From NCBI RefSeq assembly GCF_016809835.1, contig NZ_JAFBIL020000008.1, positions 124,001 to 188,000 of the forward strand: a stretch of 64,000 nucleotides of DNA, read 5' to 3'. Positions 1 through 10,200 of the stretch are shown in pieces. The DNA comes from Massilia soli (GTDB lineage Bacteria; Pseudomonadota; Gammaproteobacteria; Burkholderiales; Burkholderiaceae_D). Positions within the stretch are counted from its first letter, which is position 1. Every line of letters begins with the position of its first letter. The translations under genes were made by a program, and so were the position numbers. The notes beneath the pieces were generated by a model. That model had not been told where the DNA came from and did not search any database. It worked only from the letters and a program-made list of their open reading frames with translations.

Positions 1-528
1 AGGCGCGGCCGGATAGCTTTTGACCTCGATGCCAGCGACGGCCTTGGCCTGTTGCTCATACACGCTGCCCTGCCCCACGCCGAGCTTCTTGCCTTTCAAG
101 TCATTCAGGCTGGCGTAACTGGCCTGCTCGTTCTTGCGCACGATCAGCTGCGGATTCGAGTAGGTGTACGGCTCGGAAAAATCGAAGACTTGCTGGCGTT
201 TCGGATTGATGCCGACCTGGCTGACGATGGCGTCGTATTTCCCTGCGCCCAGCCCGGCGAGAATCGCGCTCCACTCGGTCGTGACGAATTCCGGCTTCAA
301 GCCCATCTTGGCGGCAACCAGCTTGGCCACGTCGACGTCGTATCCGGAAAGCTGGCCGGTCTTCGGGTCCTTGAAATTGAACGGCGGGTAGGTTCCCTCC
401 ATCGCGATGCGCAAGGTGCCGCGCGCCTTGGCAGTATCGAGCAGGTCCGCGGCCTGGGCCGGCAGCGCCAGCGTGGCGGCCATCAAGACGGCGGGAAGAA
501 TCAGTGCGCGGCGGCGTGTCAGGATCAT
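1..528 (-). CDS. Amino-acid ABC transporter substrate-binding protein (partial, C-terminus outside window)
   Basis: Periplasmic solute-binding protein of the polar amino acid uptake family (SBP_bac_3, FliY/TcyJ-like). The reading frame starts at the ATG at 528-526, has a signal peptide (basic start with three arginines, then a hydrophobic stretch ending in AQA-AD) and continues with the family pattern GTLRIAMEGTYPPFNF, SGYDVDVAKLVA, EWSAILAGLGAGKYDAIV and DFSEPYTYSNPQ. It runs open off the left edge, so about 176 residues are visible of an expected 250-270. The upstream ATG at 539 is out of frame and hits a stop at once. Cystine is a possible ligand by resemblance to FliY, but the ligand cannot be read from the sequence. 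Any permease and ATPase genes would lie to the left, outside the window. Confidence 0.88.
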   Translation of the reverse strand, partial: MILTRRRALILPAVLMAATLALPAQAADLLDTAKARGTLRIAMEGTYPPFNFKDPKTGQLSGYDVDVAKLVAAKMGLKPEFVTTEWSAILAGLGAGKYDAIVSQVGINPKRQQVFDFSEPYTYSNPQLIVRKNEQASYASLNDLKGKKLGVGQGSVYEQQAKAVAGIEVKSYPAAP

Positions 529-601
529 GGATTGGCCATTTCTAAACGATTTAAGCTTGCTTTTATAACCGAAAAACCGCGGATGTGCACTAGAGCAAGT
601 G

Positions 602-1033
602 TCACGCGTATCCCATTTTCGGGTTGCGCGACCCAAAGCGGTGACCGACCACGAGGGTTGTGCTGGCAACAAGGGAGGACAAGCCGATGATCAGCTGGAC
701 CAGCCTGTCGTCCGGCAGTACCCACAGCTGGGAGCGCGGTTCTTCGGCGCCGGTCGCGGCCACGATCAGCGGGGCGACCCAGCGGGCATCCTGGTCGACA
801 TCGAGCAGGATCGCGTCGGCGCCGGTGTTCATGTAGATGTTGCCGCCTTCGGCGAGGGTGAAGCACACGCCATAGCCGGTCTCCTGCGGGCGGATATGCT
901 CGATCAGGCTCTGGTTGTGTTCCTCGATCCACAGCTCGACATCCTGCGGCGTTTCCAGGTGAATCCACGGGCGCGGACGGAAACGCGGCTTGGCCTCGCC
1001 CTCGGGCGCGGCAGTCTGGGGATCTGGCTTCAT
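602..1033 (-). CDS. Hypothetical protein, 143 residues
   Basis: The frame opens further upstream, but the start MKPDPQTAAPEGEAKP at 1033 is the sensible one: earlier codons would run through the promoter region shared with the divergent DUF3460 gene. The product is soluble, has no signal peptide, and has an acidic middle (TPQDVELWIEEHNQSL, NIYMNTGADAILLDVDQDARWV). A hydrophobic segment near the end (LVQLIIGLSSLVASTTLVVG) could be one membrane-associated helix. I do not recognise the family and infer no function. Confidence 0.6.
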   Translation of the reverse strand: MKPDPQTAAPEGEAKPRFRPRPWIHLETPQDVELWIEEHNQSLIEHIRPQETGYGVCFTLAEGGNIYMNTGADAILLDVDQDARWVAPLIVAATGAEEPRSQLWVLPDDRLVQLIIGLSSLVASTTLVVGHRFGSRNPKMGYA

Positions 1034-1148
1034 TGCATCCTGAAAATTAACAACAACGGCCCGTATGCTACGGTATTTCCGTGCCGTCGTATATGCCGAA
1101 CTTGCTGCCATTCAGGCAGTCGAAACCATTTTCGGCAAGGAGGATGCC

Positions 1149-1367
1149 ATGCGTGAAAACGAGAACAAGCGGCGCCACCTCAGCGGGCCTGGCGAATATG
1201 TCTCGGAGTTCGAGCAGTTCCTCGACCACTATATCGCCCAGCACCCCGAGGTGGCGGAAGACCAGATGCGCGGCTGGTACATCTGGTGGGACCACAAGCA
1301 AGATATCGCCGAGCGCGCCAGGGAGCAGCGCGACAGCGTCGCCGTCAAGCCCTACTCGTATGAGTGA
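1149..1367 (+). CDS. DUF3460 family protein
   Basis: Small acidic protein of 72 residues. The start is fixed by a strong ribosome binding site, AAGGAGG, a few bases before the ATG at 1149; the frame extends upstream but without such a site. The core YVSEFEQFLDHYIAQHPEVAEDQMRGWYIWWDHK matches the DUF3460 pattern known from Burkholderiales (hydrophobic helix, QHPEV, then a W-rich WWD motif). The function of the family is unknown. It is divergent from the 143-residue gene to its left and ends 5 bp before the stop of the DUF378 gene on the opposite strand. Confidence 0.85.
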   Translation: MRENENKRRHLSGPGEYVSEFEQFLDHYIAQHPEVAEDQMRGWYIWWDHKQDIAERAREQRDSVAVKPYSYE

Positions 1368-1371
1368 ACTG

Positions 1372-1671
1372 TCAGGCGGTGCTGGGGGGCTTGCTGGAGG
1401 CGAGCTTGGCTGCCATATAAATGCCGTACAGCGCCGCCACGCCAACCAGCGCATAGACCAGCCGCGACAGCGGTGTCAGGTCGCCAAACAGCGCCGCCAC
1501 CAGGTTGAAGTTGAAAATGCCGACCAGCCCCCAGTTGAGACCGCCGACAATCATCAGGATGGTCGCGGCCCAGTCGAGGGCGTTCATTTTGGATCCGCGC
1601 GCCGCGGTGCCGGTACTGCGCCGCTCAGGGATATGGCGCCGTTCCATCGTAGGTGCGTTCATCGTTGCCAT
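1372..1671 (-). CDS. DUF378 domain membrane protein
   Basis: A 99-residue protein with a hydrophilic, arginine-rich N-terminal extension (residues 1-28) followed by a DUF378 domain. LDWAATILMIVGGLNWGLVGIFNFNLVAALFG is the family signature, with the characteristic GGLNWGLVG. Two transmembrane helices are visible (about 32-60 and 67-90). The start at 1671 is preceded by CAGGAGG, so the extension is probably real; a start at MNALDWAA (residue 29) would give the family's usual length. Function unknown; presumed inner membrane. Confidence 0.85.
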   Translation of the reverse strand: MATMNAPTMERRHIPERRSTGTAARGSKMNALDWAATILMIVGGLNWGLVGIFNFNLVAALFGDLTPLSRLVYALVGVAALYGIYMAAKLASSKPPSTA

Positions 1672-1756
1672 TGTTGCCTCCTGTTGGAAGCCACCCGGGG
1701 CGGTGGCCTATTGCTACGACCGCAAAAGGAGGCACAAGGTTCGACCAGATGGCGGA

Positions 1757-2380
1757 TCAGCCCTTCCAGCTGCGCTTGACGCCGGTATCGGCGTGGATCC
1801 AGCCGCCGCTCGCGCTGGCGCGGTAGTAGAAGCCGACCCCGCCCTGGCGGAAGCTGCGTACCAGCTCGCCCAATACTTCCGGGTTCAGGCTGGCGATGCG
1901 GATGTCGGCCGCCTTGCCTTGCGTGTGCAGCGACTGGCGCGCTGCGGGAATACCCTGCTCGATCAGGCGCGCGTTCGACTTGACCGTGCGGTAGCCGGAA
2001 AGGATCTCGAGCGGCTGCGTCATGCCGTAGCGTTCGATGAACGCCTGGGCGCCCCACAGCGTTTCGAACAGTTTCGGGTCGATCGGCGCGGTTTCCTTGC
2101 CATTGACGTCGCGTAGCAGGTGACATAGCTCCTGGTAGGCCGAATCGATGATGTCGCCGTCTTTCCAGTACAGCAGCCTGGCCTTTTCGCCGCTGGCCGG
2201 ACGGGTCACGTTCAGCACCCGCGGGCGCAGCCAGAAATCGATATCGAGCGCCTGCGCGTCGAACAGGTCGGGCGGCGGTGCGATGTCGGTGGCCATCGCG
2301 GTCGATGCGCCAATCAGCGGCACCGACAGCGCGCCGGCGGCCGCAAGGCTGCGGTGAAGGAAGTTTCTGCGTGTGAGCAT
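1757..2380 (-). CDS. DUF882/YcbK-like M15-type peptidase family protein, exported
   Basis: 207 residues. The N-terminus MLTRRNFLHRSLAAAGALSVPLIGAS looks like a twin-arginine signal (TRRNFLH followed by a hydrophobic stretch). The mature part carries the zinc-peptidase-like motifs of the DUF882 (M15A/K-like, YcbK) family: LSGYRTVKSNARL, SLHTQGKAADIRI (predicted zinc ligands His and Asp) and GGVGFYYRA with WIHADTG (third ligand His). The expected role is in the periplasm on peptidoglycan or as a non-catalytic relative; E. coli MepK in this family cuts crosslinks. Which applies here is not settled by sequence alone. It stands alone, 18 bp before the GNAT gene on the same strand. Confidence 0.82.
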   Translation of the reverse strand: MLTRRNFLHRSLAAAGALSVPLIGASTAMATDIAPPPDLFDAQALDIDFWLRPRVLNVTRPASGEKARLLYWKDGDIIDSAYQELCHLLRDVNGKETAPIDPKLFETLWGAQAFIERYGMTQPLEILSGYRTVKSNARLIEQGIPAARQSLHTQGKAADIRIASLNPEVLGELVRSFRQGGVGFYYRASASGGWIHADTGVKRSWKG

Positions 2381-2398
2381 CTGGTTTTCTTAAAAATA

Positions 2399-2935
2399 TT
2401 ATTGACCGGTGCAACCGCAAAAGCGTTTGCGGGCGTCCAGCGATGCGTCAGTGACCGGCTCGTTCAGGTTTTTCCAAAAGAAATCGCTTTCGATTCCAAA
2501 ACAGGACATTTCCTTGCCGCCGTTGATGTAACCGTTGCGGGCGAAAAAGTCGTGGGCGCTGACCGTGCTCTTGAGTTTGATGACAGAGATTCCCCAGGCC
2601 CGCGCCTGCTGCTCCAGTCCCGCCAGCAGCAGCTTGCCGGCGCCGCGGTGCATCACCTCGGGCAGGACGTAGCACAGGGAGACTTTGCCAGCCTGGGTCA
2701 GCAAGGCAACGCCAACGACGTCGCCGTCGATGACGGCGACCAGCGTATGGTTGGTGGGGGTGGCGAACCAGGTCGCCACGGTTTCGGGCGTCTTGTTGCC
2801 AAGCCAGGAAGCCAGGATGGCAGGACAGTTCTGGTGGTCGTCCGCGCAGCATTCGGTGATCGAACGGCGCAGGACAGCACACACGGCAGTGGCGTCCTCC
2901 GGTACAGCAGTGCGAATCTCAATACCCATATGCAT
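2399..2935 (-). CDS. GNAT family N-acetyltransferase
   Basis: 178 residues with the Gcn5-related fold. The start region IEIRTAVPEDATAVCAVLRRSI is typical strand-helix 1. VVGVALLTQAGKVSLCYVLPEVMHRGAGKLLLAGLEQQARAWG contains the acetyl-CoA loop (HRGAGKLLL, a Q/RxxGxG/A-type loop), and FFARNGYINGG is the usual C-terminal motif. The segment ECCADDHQN near residue 30 is cysteine-rich. Two ATGs, at 2935 and 2929, are possible starts; neither has a convincing Shine-Dalgarno. The substrate is unknown. Confidence 0.85.
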   Translation of the reverse strand: MHMGIEIRTAVPEDATAVCAVLRRSITECCADDHQNCPAILASWLGNKTPETVATWFATPTNHTLVAVIDGDVVGVALLTQAGKVSLCYVLPEVMHRGAGKLLLAGLEQQARAWGISVIKLKSTVSAHDFFARNGYINGGKEMSCFGIESDFFWKNLNEPVTDASLDARKRFCGCTGQ

Positions 2936-3160
2936 TCAAAAATAATAATCCCGGGCAAAACACATTGCCGTCATTCAAACCACATAGGCGCGACTATACA
3001 TTGAAACCTGGGGTGAAGCGTTGCGCTGTCACGACGAGTCGGTCGGCAAATCGCCGATCCCCAGGTTGCCATCTAAGCATATGACGAAAGAATACTTCCG
3101 TTTTCGCCGCGAATTTTAGACTATGCAGTTCTGTTTCCACAATAGAGGCACATTGTAACC

Positions 3161-4177
3161 ATGCATACCAAAAACATCGCACACGTCCGCCGCGGCATCA
3201 TCGCCCTCGCCTTCGGCGCTTTCGCCCTGCCGTTCAGCGCCAGTGCCGCTGACGCCGAACTGCTCAATGTTTCTTACGATGTGGCCCGCGAGCTATATAA
3301 GGAAATCAACCCGGCCTTCATCGCCGAGTACAAGAAGACCACCGGCCAAACCCTCAACATCAAGCAATCGCACGGCGGCTCGAGCAAGCAGGCGCGTTCG
3401 GTGGCGGACGGGCTCGAAGCCTCGGTCGTGACGATGAACCAGGCCAACGACATCGACATGCTGGCCGATCGGGGCCTGGTGGCGAAGGACTGGGCCAAGA
3501 AGTTTCCGAACAATGCGGCCCCCTACTACTCGACCATGGTGATCCTGGTCCGTAAAGGCAATCCGAAAGCCATCAAGAACTGGGACGACCTGGCCAAGCC
3601 TGGCGTCAAGGTGGTGATCCCGAATCCTAAAACCGCCGGCAACGGCCGCTACACCTACCTGGCGGCATGGGGTTCGGTGCTTAAAAAAGGCGGCACCGAA
3701 GCGCAGGCGCGCGACCTGGTCACCCGGATCTTCAAGAACGTGCCGATCCTGGACGCCGGCGGCCGTGCTGCGACCACCACCTTCACCCAGCGCGAAATCG
3801 GCGATGCCCTGGTGACGTTCGAGAATGAAGTGCAGATGGTGCGCAGCGAGTTCGGCGACAACTTTGAGGTCGTTTATCCAAGCATGTCGATTCTGGCCGA
3901 ATCGCCGGTGGCCGTAGTCGACAAGGTCGTCGATCGCCGCGGCGTACGCAAGCAGGCCACTGCCTACCTTAACTTCCTGTACTCGGAACAAGGCCAGACC
4001 ATCGGCGCCAAGCACTTCCTGCGTCCGCGTTCGCAAGCGGTGTACAAGAAGTTCGAAGCGAACTACAAGCCGATCGCGCTGTTCTCGGTCGATGAAGTAT
4101 TTGGCGGCTGGAAAGCGGCGCAGAAGAAGCACTTCGACGACGGTGGCGAGTTCGACAAGATTTACCAGACCAAGTAA
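3161..4177 (+). CDS. sbp: Sulfate ABC transporter substrate-binding protein
   Basis: 338 residues. The signal peptide is residues 1-29 (basic start, FGAFALPFSASA, cleavage before ADAELL). The mature protein matches the Sbp/CysP family: LNVSYDVARELYKEINPAFIAEYKK, then QSHGGSSKQARSVADGLEASVVTMNQANDIDMLA, where the SHGGSSKQ loop contacts sulfate, and the family segments TYLAAWG and FENEVQMV. It binds sulfate (or thiosulfate) in the periplasm for a CysTWA-type permease; no permease genes adjoin it here, so it is an orphan within the visible region. The gene is followed by an intrinsic terminator at 4222-4247, so it is probably transcribed alone. Confidence 0.93.
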   Translation: MHTKNIAHVRRGIIALAFGAFALPFSASAADAELLNVSYDVARELYKEINPAFIAEYKKTTGQTLNIKQSHGGSSKQARSVADGLEASVVTMNQANDIDMLADRGLVAKDWAKKFPNNAAPYYSTMVILVRKGNPKAIKNWDDLAKPGVKVVIPNPKTAGNGRYTYLAAWGSVLKKGGTEAQARDLVTRIFKNVPILDAGGRAATTTFTQREIGDALVTFENEVQMVRSEFGDNFEVVYPSMSILAESPVAVVDKVVDRRGVRKQATAYLNFLYSEQGQTIGAKHFLRPRSQAVYKKFEANYKPIALFSVDEVFGGWKAAQKKHFDDGGEFDKIYQTK

Positions 4178-4221
4178 GTTTCCGCACCTGCCCTTGTCGG
4201 CCTGGGCATTGCCCAGTACAG

Positions 4222-4247
4222 ATTCCCGCTCTAGCGGGAATTTTTTT
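4222..4247 (+). terminator. Rho-independent terminator of the sulfate-binding protein gene
   Basis: Perfect 8-bp stem ATTCCCGC / GCGGGAAT with loop TCTA, followed directly by a run of seven T (4241-4247). It lies 45 bp after the stop codon. Confidence 0.9.
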
Positions 4248-4474
4248 GGCCGGCGTGTGGACGCTGCACCAGCTTAGCGTTTGCCTAAGAGAAATTAACC
4301 ACATCTAATTTACTGTTCAGGCCGTTTTTGGTTTGTGCGCCATAGACACCACTCATCCATGGTGATATCTTCGCCCTAGAGTAGTTGCTTTACAGCTATA
4401 CGCGTTCTATTCCGTGCGCATCCCCCGCGCTCCGACGCTCACTCACTACTTTTCACGAAAAACAGTCACAACCG

Positions 4475-5353
4475 ATGATCAAAAAAATTCTCGCCAGCGT
4501 ACTGATGTCCGTCTCTGCAGCCGCATTCGCGGTGCCGTTCGGATCGCAGTCGGTGCTCGTCATTGAAGACGGCACCGGCAAAGTACTGCTGGAAAAAAAC
4601 GCCGACCGCGTCGTGTCGATCGCGTCGCTGACCAAGCTGATGACCGCCATGGTGGTGCTCGACGCCAACCAGAACATGGATGAAATGATCGCGATCCATC
4701 AACGCGACGTCGACACCCTCAAGCACAGCACTTCGCGCGTGCCGGTGGGCGCCAAGATCAGCCGCCGCGACGTGCTGCACCTGGCCCTGATGTCGTCGGA
4801 TAACCGTGCCGCCGCATCCCTTGCGCGCACGTTTGAAGGCGGCACTGTCGGTTTCAAGGCGGCGGTACGCGCCAAGATCCGTGCGCTGGGCATGACCCAT
4901 ACCGTGATTGAAGAACCGACCGGCCTGTCCCCGGCGAACAAATCCACAGCGGGCGACCTGGTCAAGATGGCTGCCGCAGCGGCCACCTACCCGACCATCG
5001 TCGAGATGACCACCGATGCCAAGGACATGATCCGTATTAACGGCCGCCGTGTCGAGTACCGCAACACCAACCGCCTGGTCGGCGCCAAAGGCTGGGACAT
5101 CGGCCTGTCGAAGACCGGCTATACCGAAGAAGCGGGACGCTGCCTGATCATGCGCATCACCACCGCGGGCAAGAACGCGACGCTGGTGATGCTTAATGCT
5201 AAGTCAAGTTCATCGCGCGTTCTCGACGCGCTGAACATCCGCCGCTTCATCAACAACGGCGAGTCGCCGGTGATGGCCAAGGCCAGCACGCGCAAGCCGA
5301 CCCTGCGCAAACGCGCCAAGGTGGCCTCGAAACAGAAGCGCCGCCGCCGTTAA
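4475..5353 (+). CDS. pbpG: D-alanyl-D-alanine endopeptidase (PBP7/8 type)
   Basis: 292 residues from the ATG at 4475; the frame is open for 30 codons upstream, but MIKKILASVLMSVSAAAFA is a clear signal peptide and sets the start. The three active-site motifs of class C low-molecular-weight penicillin-binding proteins are present: SLTK (Ser51), SDN (in LMSSDNRAAAS) and KTG (in LSKTGYTEEAG). The enzyme cuts D-Ala-meso-DAP crosslinks in periplasmic peptidoglycan. The C-terminus is a short, very basic tail (RKPTLRKRAKVASKQKRRRR) that could hold it to cell wall or membrane. It converges on recD with a 4-bp overlap of stop codons. Confidence 0.92.
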   Translation: MIKKILASVLMSVSAAAFAVPFGSQSVLVIEDGTGKVLLEKNADRVVSIASLTKLMTAMVVLDANQNMDEMIAIHQRDVDTLKHSTSRVPVGAKISRRDVLHLALMSSDNRAAASLARTFEGGTVGFKAAVRAKIRALGMTHTVIEEPTGLSPANKSTAGDLVKMAAAAATYPTIVEMTTDAKDMIRINGRRVEYRNTNRLVGAKGWDIGLSKTGYTEEAGRCLIMRITTAGKNATLVMLNAKSSSSRVLDALNIRRFINNGESPVMAKASTRKPTLRKRAKVASKQKRRRR

Positions 5354-7269
5354 GCCCGCGCTATCAGCTCGCGCAGTCCGCTAGCCCGCTGCGTCTTGCG
5401 CGAGATCGCCTCGCCCAGCACCGCGCTGGCCGGCGACACCAGCGTGAAGCGCTCGCTGGCCCGCGTAATGCCGGTGTAGACAAGCTCGCGCGCGATCATC
5501 TTGCCGTCGCGCGGCAGCGCCATCACCGTGTGGCTGAACTCAGACCCCTGCGATTTATGCACCGTCATCGCATACGCGGTTTCGACGTTGCGCAGGCGGG
5601 TGGCCAGCACGCTGCGCACCTTGTCCCCTTCCAGGAAGTACACCCGCAATGAGCCCGGCCGTGCCGGGTCGTTCAGTGTCAGGCCGATATCGCCGTTGAA
5701 GACGCCGGTGCCGTAGTCGTTCCGCGTCACCATCACCGGACGGCCCACATACCATTCGCCATGGCGCCGGATCAGCCCTGCGCCCTGGAGCTTGTGTTCG
5801 ATCGCGCCATTGAGCCCATCCACACCCCACTCGCCGTCGCGCACCGCGCACAGGATGCGAAACGCTTCGAAGCGATGCAGCACGCCGCTCACCCATGCCG
5901 AATCGCCCGAGCCGCCGCCTGCGCGGATCGCGTCCAGGTAGGGCGTGTAGCCATCCAATCCCAGCTGCACCACGTGCTGCTGGTGCGCGTGCTCGATCCA
6001 TTCGACCGGGCCACCCGCGCGCAGCACCTGGTGGGCGCGCTCGACGTCGCCGCCGTTGACCGCCAGCGCAAGCTGGCCAATCGGCCCGCCGAAGCGGCGG
6101 CTGTGGCGCAGCATCACGGTCTGCTGGGCCAGCGCTCCGGCGTTTCCGGTGTACGACGCCGGGATCTCCTCGCCGCTGGTGGCCAACGCGTAGTCCAGGG
6201 TCGCCTGCGTGTAGCCGCCGGCCTGCGCGTCGTGGCACAAGTCCCCCAGCACCGCGCCCGCCTCGACCGACGCCAGCTGGTCCTTGTCGCCGAGGAGAAC
6301 CAGCATCGCATGCGGCGGCAAGGCGTCGAGCAGGCTGGCCATCATCTCAAGGTGCACCATCGATGCTTCGTCGACGATCAGGACGTCGACATCGAGCGGA
6401 TTGCCCTTGTTGTGCGCGAACGAGCGCGTATCGGGGCGCGCGCCCAGCAGGCTGTGGAGCGTCCGCGCGGAGCCCATGCGCGCCGCCAGCTCCTTGAGGT
6501 TCAGGTCGCCGACCTTGTCGACCAGTTCGTCCAGTGCCTTGTCAATCGACTGCTTGAGGCGCGCGGCTGCTTTTCCGGTCGGCGCGGCAAGCGCGATGCG
6601 AAGGTGGCCGGGATCGGCGGAGGTGGCAAACAGCAGCGCGATCAGGCGCGCCACGGTGTAGGTCTTGCCGGTACCTGGCCCGCCCGTGATGATGGATACG
6701 GACCCGCGCAACGCGATCGTACTTGCCAGCTTCTGCCAGTCCGGCGATTCTCCGCTGCGTGCGGATGCAAACAGCCGGTCCACCTTCAGCTTGACGTCTG
6801 CCGCATCGACCTGGCGCACATTGGCGGCGCGGGTCCGGATGGTGTCGGCGACCAGCGCTTCGTCGCGCCAGTAGCGGCGCAAATACAGGCGGCCGCCATC
6901 GAGAACGAGCGGCTGGTCGAAGTCGAGGTCACCCGCGTGCCAGACCTGTTCGGCCGCGGTGAGCTGCTCGCTCCACCCCTTGGCATTGCGCGGCAGCGTG
7001 CCGGCGGCCGCTGCCAGTTCATTCCACTGATCCGCGGTCCACCCGAGCAGCGCGTGCGGACCCGCCGCCAGGTCGTCCAGCACCAGGCAGCTGTGGCCGC
7101 GCCCTTCCAGTTCCGACAGCACCAGGCAGGCCACCATCAGCGCGGGCGAATCGCTGCCAAGCGACGCCACGAAGCGTGCAAAGGCGCCGGACAGGCGCCG
7201 CATCTCGCCGGCCTCGGTCAACAGCGCGACCTGGCTCCACAGATCGGATTGCGGCAACTCGTTCTTCAT
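5350..7269 (-). CDS. recD: Exodeoxyribonuclease V subunit alpha (RecD)
   Basis: 639 residues, SF1B helicase subunit of RecBCD that moves 5' to 3' on one strand of a double-strand break. Walker A is GGPGTGKTYT (about residue 193), Walker B is VLIVDEASMVHL with the DEA(S) of RecD, then VLLGDKDQLASVEAGAVLGD (motif III). Near the C-terminus is AYAMTVHKSQGSEFSH (motif V) and VYTGITRASERFTL (motif VI). The start codon lies inside the recB stop (ATGA, 4-bp overlap), so translation is coupled. It is the last gene of recC-recB-recD. Confidence 0.96.
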   Translation of the reverse strand: MKNELPQSDLWSQVALLTEAGEMRRLSGAFARFVASLGSDSPALMVACLVLSELEGRGHSCLVLDDLAAGPHALLGWTADQWNELAAAAGTLPRNAKGWSEQLTAAEQVWHAGDLDFDQPLVLDGGRLYLRRYWRDEALVADTIRTRAANVRQVDAADVKLKVDRLFASARSGESPDWQKLASTIALRGSVSIITGGPGTGKTYTVARLIALLFATSADPGHLRIALAAPTGKAAARLKQSIDKALDELVDKVGDLNLKELAARMGSARTLHSLLGARPDTRSFAHNKGNPLDVDVLIVDEASMVHLEMMASLLDALPPHAMLVLLGDKDQLASVEAGAVLGDLCHDAQAGGYTQATLDYALATSGEEIPASYTGNAGALAQQTVMLRHSRRFGGPIGQLALAVNGGDVERAHQVLRAGGPVEWIEHAHQQHVVQLGLDGYTPYLDAIRAGGGSGDSAWVSGVLHRFEAFRILCAVRDGEWGVDGLNGAIEHKLQGAGLIRRHGEWYVGRPVMVTRNDYGTGVFNGDIGLTLNDPARPGSLRVYFLEGDKVRSVLATRLRNVETAYAMTVHKSQGSEFSHTVMALPRDGKMIARELVYTGITRASERFTLVSPASAVLGEAISRKTQRASGLRELIARA

Positions 7270-10200
7270 GCGGTCTCCATTGCGCCAAGAAGGGCGTCAA
7301 GTCCGTCGAGCAGCGCGATGTCCGGCTCGATCAGGTAGCAGCCGCGTGTTTTTTCGTTGGCGATACCGCGCAGGAACAGGAACACCGCGCCGCCAAGCTG
7401 CCGGGCCGGATCGTATTCGCCGCCAAGGCGGCTCTTTAACAGCCGGTGCAGCGCGAGCATGTAGATCGCTCCCTGGATGTCGTAGCGGTGCGCCGCCATT
7501 CCTGCCGCCATCGCAGCGCGGGTGTAGGCGGCGTCGCCAGGTCCCAGCGCATTCGATTTGTAATCGAGTACCCAATAGCGGCCATCGTGTTCGAACACCA
7601 GGTCGGCGAAGCCTTTCAGCATGCCGTGCAGCTGGCGTTCCGGCAGCGCCGGGCGCACGGTATCGCCCAGCAGGTGCGCGCGGCACAGGCGGTCAAGTTC
7701 GCCTGAGCGCAGGTGTTCGCTCGGGAACCAGAACTCCATCTCCGGCAGCACGTTCTCCAGCTCCGCCAGCGGCACGCCAAGCTGCGGCAGCGGCGTGCTC
7801 GCCACCACCTTCAGCCACGCGATGGCGTCATCCTGCCGGTTGGCCCAGCCCGCGCGCTCGCAGCGCTGGGCAAGCCGGGTGTCGAAACTGGCGTCGTCAA
7901 CGATGGCAAATCCCTCCTGCCCCATCCACTCCAGCTGCTCGTGCAGGAAATTGCCCGGCACCGAGCCGCGCGGGAAGCGATGCCATGGCGCTTCTTCGGT
8001 ACGCACCAGCGCGACTGCGTCGGTCTCTTCCAGCAGTGTCTCTTCCTGCGCGCGCATCGGCGCGGCGCTGGTCTGCCGCGTCAGTGACGTGAACGAACCG
8101 ACCGACCAGTCGCGCTCGAACTCGGCGTCGAACGGCGCGGCGTCGATCAATTCCGGGCGCACGTCGGCGCGCTCCAGCATCGTCATGCCTTCCGGCGCCG
8201 CCAGTGTGCGCAGATCAATCGCTGCGAGGTCGCCGCGCAGGCGCTCCCAGTGTGCCTGCAGGTCGGCCGCCGCAATCGGATTGCCGCCGCCTAGCAAGTA
8301 GCCCAGCGCCGAATCATGCAGGCGATTGGTTCCGCCCTTGGGCGCCGCCACCGCGGCGACACCCAGCCACAGGAAGTGGCGCGCCCGGGTCAGCGCCACA
8401 TACAGCAGGCGCAGGTCTTCCTCGATGCGGGCGCGGTCCACCGCGGTCAATGATTCGTCCGACAGTGCGAGGTCGATGCGGCGCACGCCGTCGGCGGTCA
8501 CGAACTCGAAGAAGCTGCGGTTGCGTCGATCGGTCTTGCGCGCGGTGACCGCGAACGGCAGGTACACCAGCGGATACTCAAGGCCCTTGGATTTATGCAC
8601 GGTGACGACCTTGACCAGGTCGGCATCACTTTCCAGCCGCAGCACGCGCTCGTCGCTGCTCTCGCCCTGCCCTGCCACCTGCTCGGCGAACCAGCGAATC
8701 AGCGCCTGCTCGCCATCGAGCTGGCTGCTGGCCGACTGCAGCAGCTCGGCCAGGTGCAGCAGGTTGGTCAGCCTGCGCTCGCCGCCCGCCTCGCGCAGCA
8801 GCGCCGATGGCAGCCCCAGTTCGTGGATGAAGCGGCGCAGCATGGCCAGCACGCCCTGGCGTTGCCACACGGTGTGCAGCGCCTTCAACTGTTCGACACG
8901 AACTTCCCATTCCAGTTCATCGGCCGAGAGCCGTGCCAGTTCCGCCAACGCCAGGCCGGCGGTGCGGGTCGCAAAAGCGGCGCGCGCCAGCGAACCGTCG
9001 AGGGGATTGGCAACCGCATGCAGCCATCGCAGCACGTCGGCCGCCTCGTCGCTGTCAAGCACCGAGTCCTTGTCGGACAAATACACGCTGGCCACCTTGC
9101 GCTGGGCCAGCGCATTGCGGATCGCCGCCGCCTCGCGCCGGTCGCGCACCAGGATGGCGATATTTGCCGGAACCAGGCGGGTGAACTTGCCGTCGTCGTC
9201 GAACCCGGCATGCGGGTCGTTCAGCACGCCGACGATATGCTCGGCGCAGTGATGCGCGAAAAACGCGCGATAGTCATCGGCACGCAAGTCGTCGCGGTCG
9301 CTGCAGGACACGGCCAGCGCCTGGTAAGGTCCGTCGACCCCAACCAGCCGCTCTGTTTTATCGGTCGCGCCAACCGCCTCGAAGGGCAGCGGGTTGACCG
9401 CGCCCTTGCGGAAGCGGAAAGCACCGGCGGCATAGCCGCAGTGGTCGCCGTGGCCCTCGGCGTGCAGGAACAGGCGGTTGACCGCTTCGACCAGCGCCGC
9501 GGTCGAGCGGTAGTTGGTGCCCAGCTGGTAATGGCGGCCCTCGGTAGCCTGGCGTGCCGACAGGTAGCTGTGAATGTCGGCGCCGCGGAAGCCGTAGATC
9601 GACTGCTTCGGGTCGCCGATCAGGAACAGCCCGTGGCTGCTGTCATTGTCGGCCACGCGGTACAGCAGGTTGAAAATGCGGTACTGGTCAGGCGAGGTAT
9701 CCTGGAATTCGTCCACCATCGCGACCGGAAACTGGTCGGTGATGCGCTTGCGCAGTGCTTCGCCATTCGGGCCTTCGAGCGCGGCCTTGAGGCGGTCGAG
9801 CATGTCGGCAAAGCCGAACTGGCGGCCGCGCCGCTTCAGTTCCGCCATCCGCCGCGCGATACTGGCGGCGGCATGACGGTACAAGCCGTGCGACAGCGGA
9901 TCGATCGCCTTGAGCGCATCCCACAGGTCGGTGGTGAATTCAAAACAGGCGGGGACGTCGGCCATGAATCCCTTGCTGCAGGCGTCGGTGATGCCATCGG
10001 GCGTCAGGCGGTGCCATGCCGTGGCGTTCAGGTCCGGCATCAGCATGGCCGGGTCGAGCGCCCAGGCGCGCAGCGCATCGAACCACTTTACCAGCGAGTC
10101 GGCGCGCAGCTTGGTCCCATTGAAGCACTTGGGCGCGGCCTCGCGCTGTCCGGCGATCCAGCGTTCCATGTCATTGGCTCGCTCGACCCAGCCTTGCTTG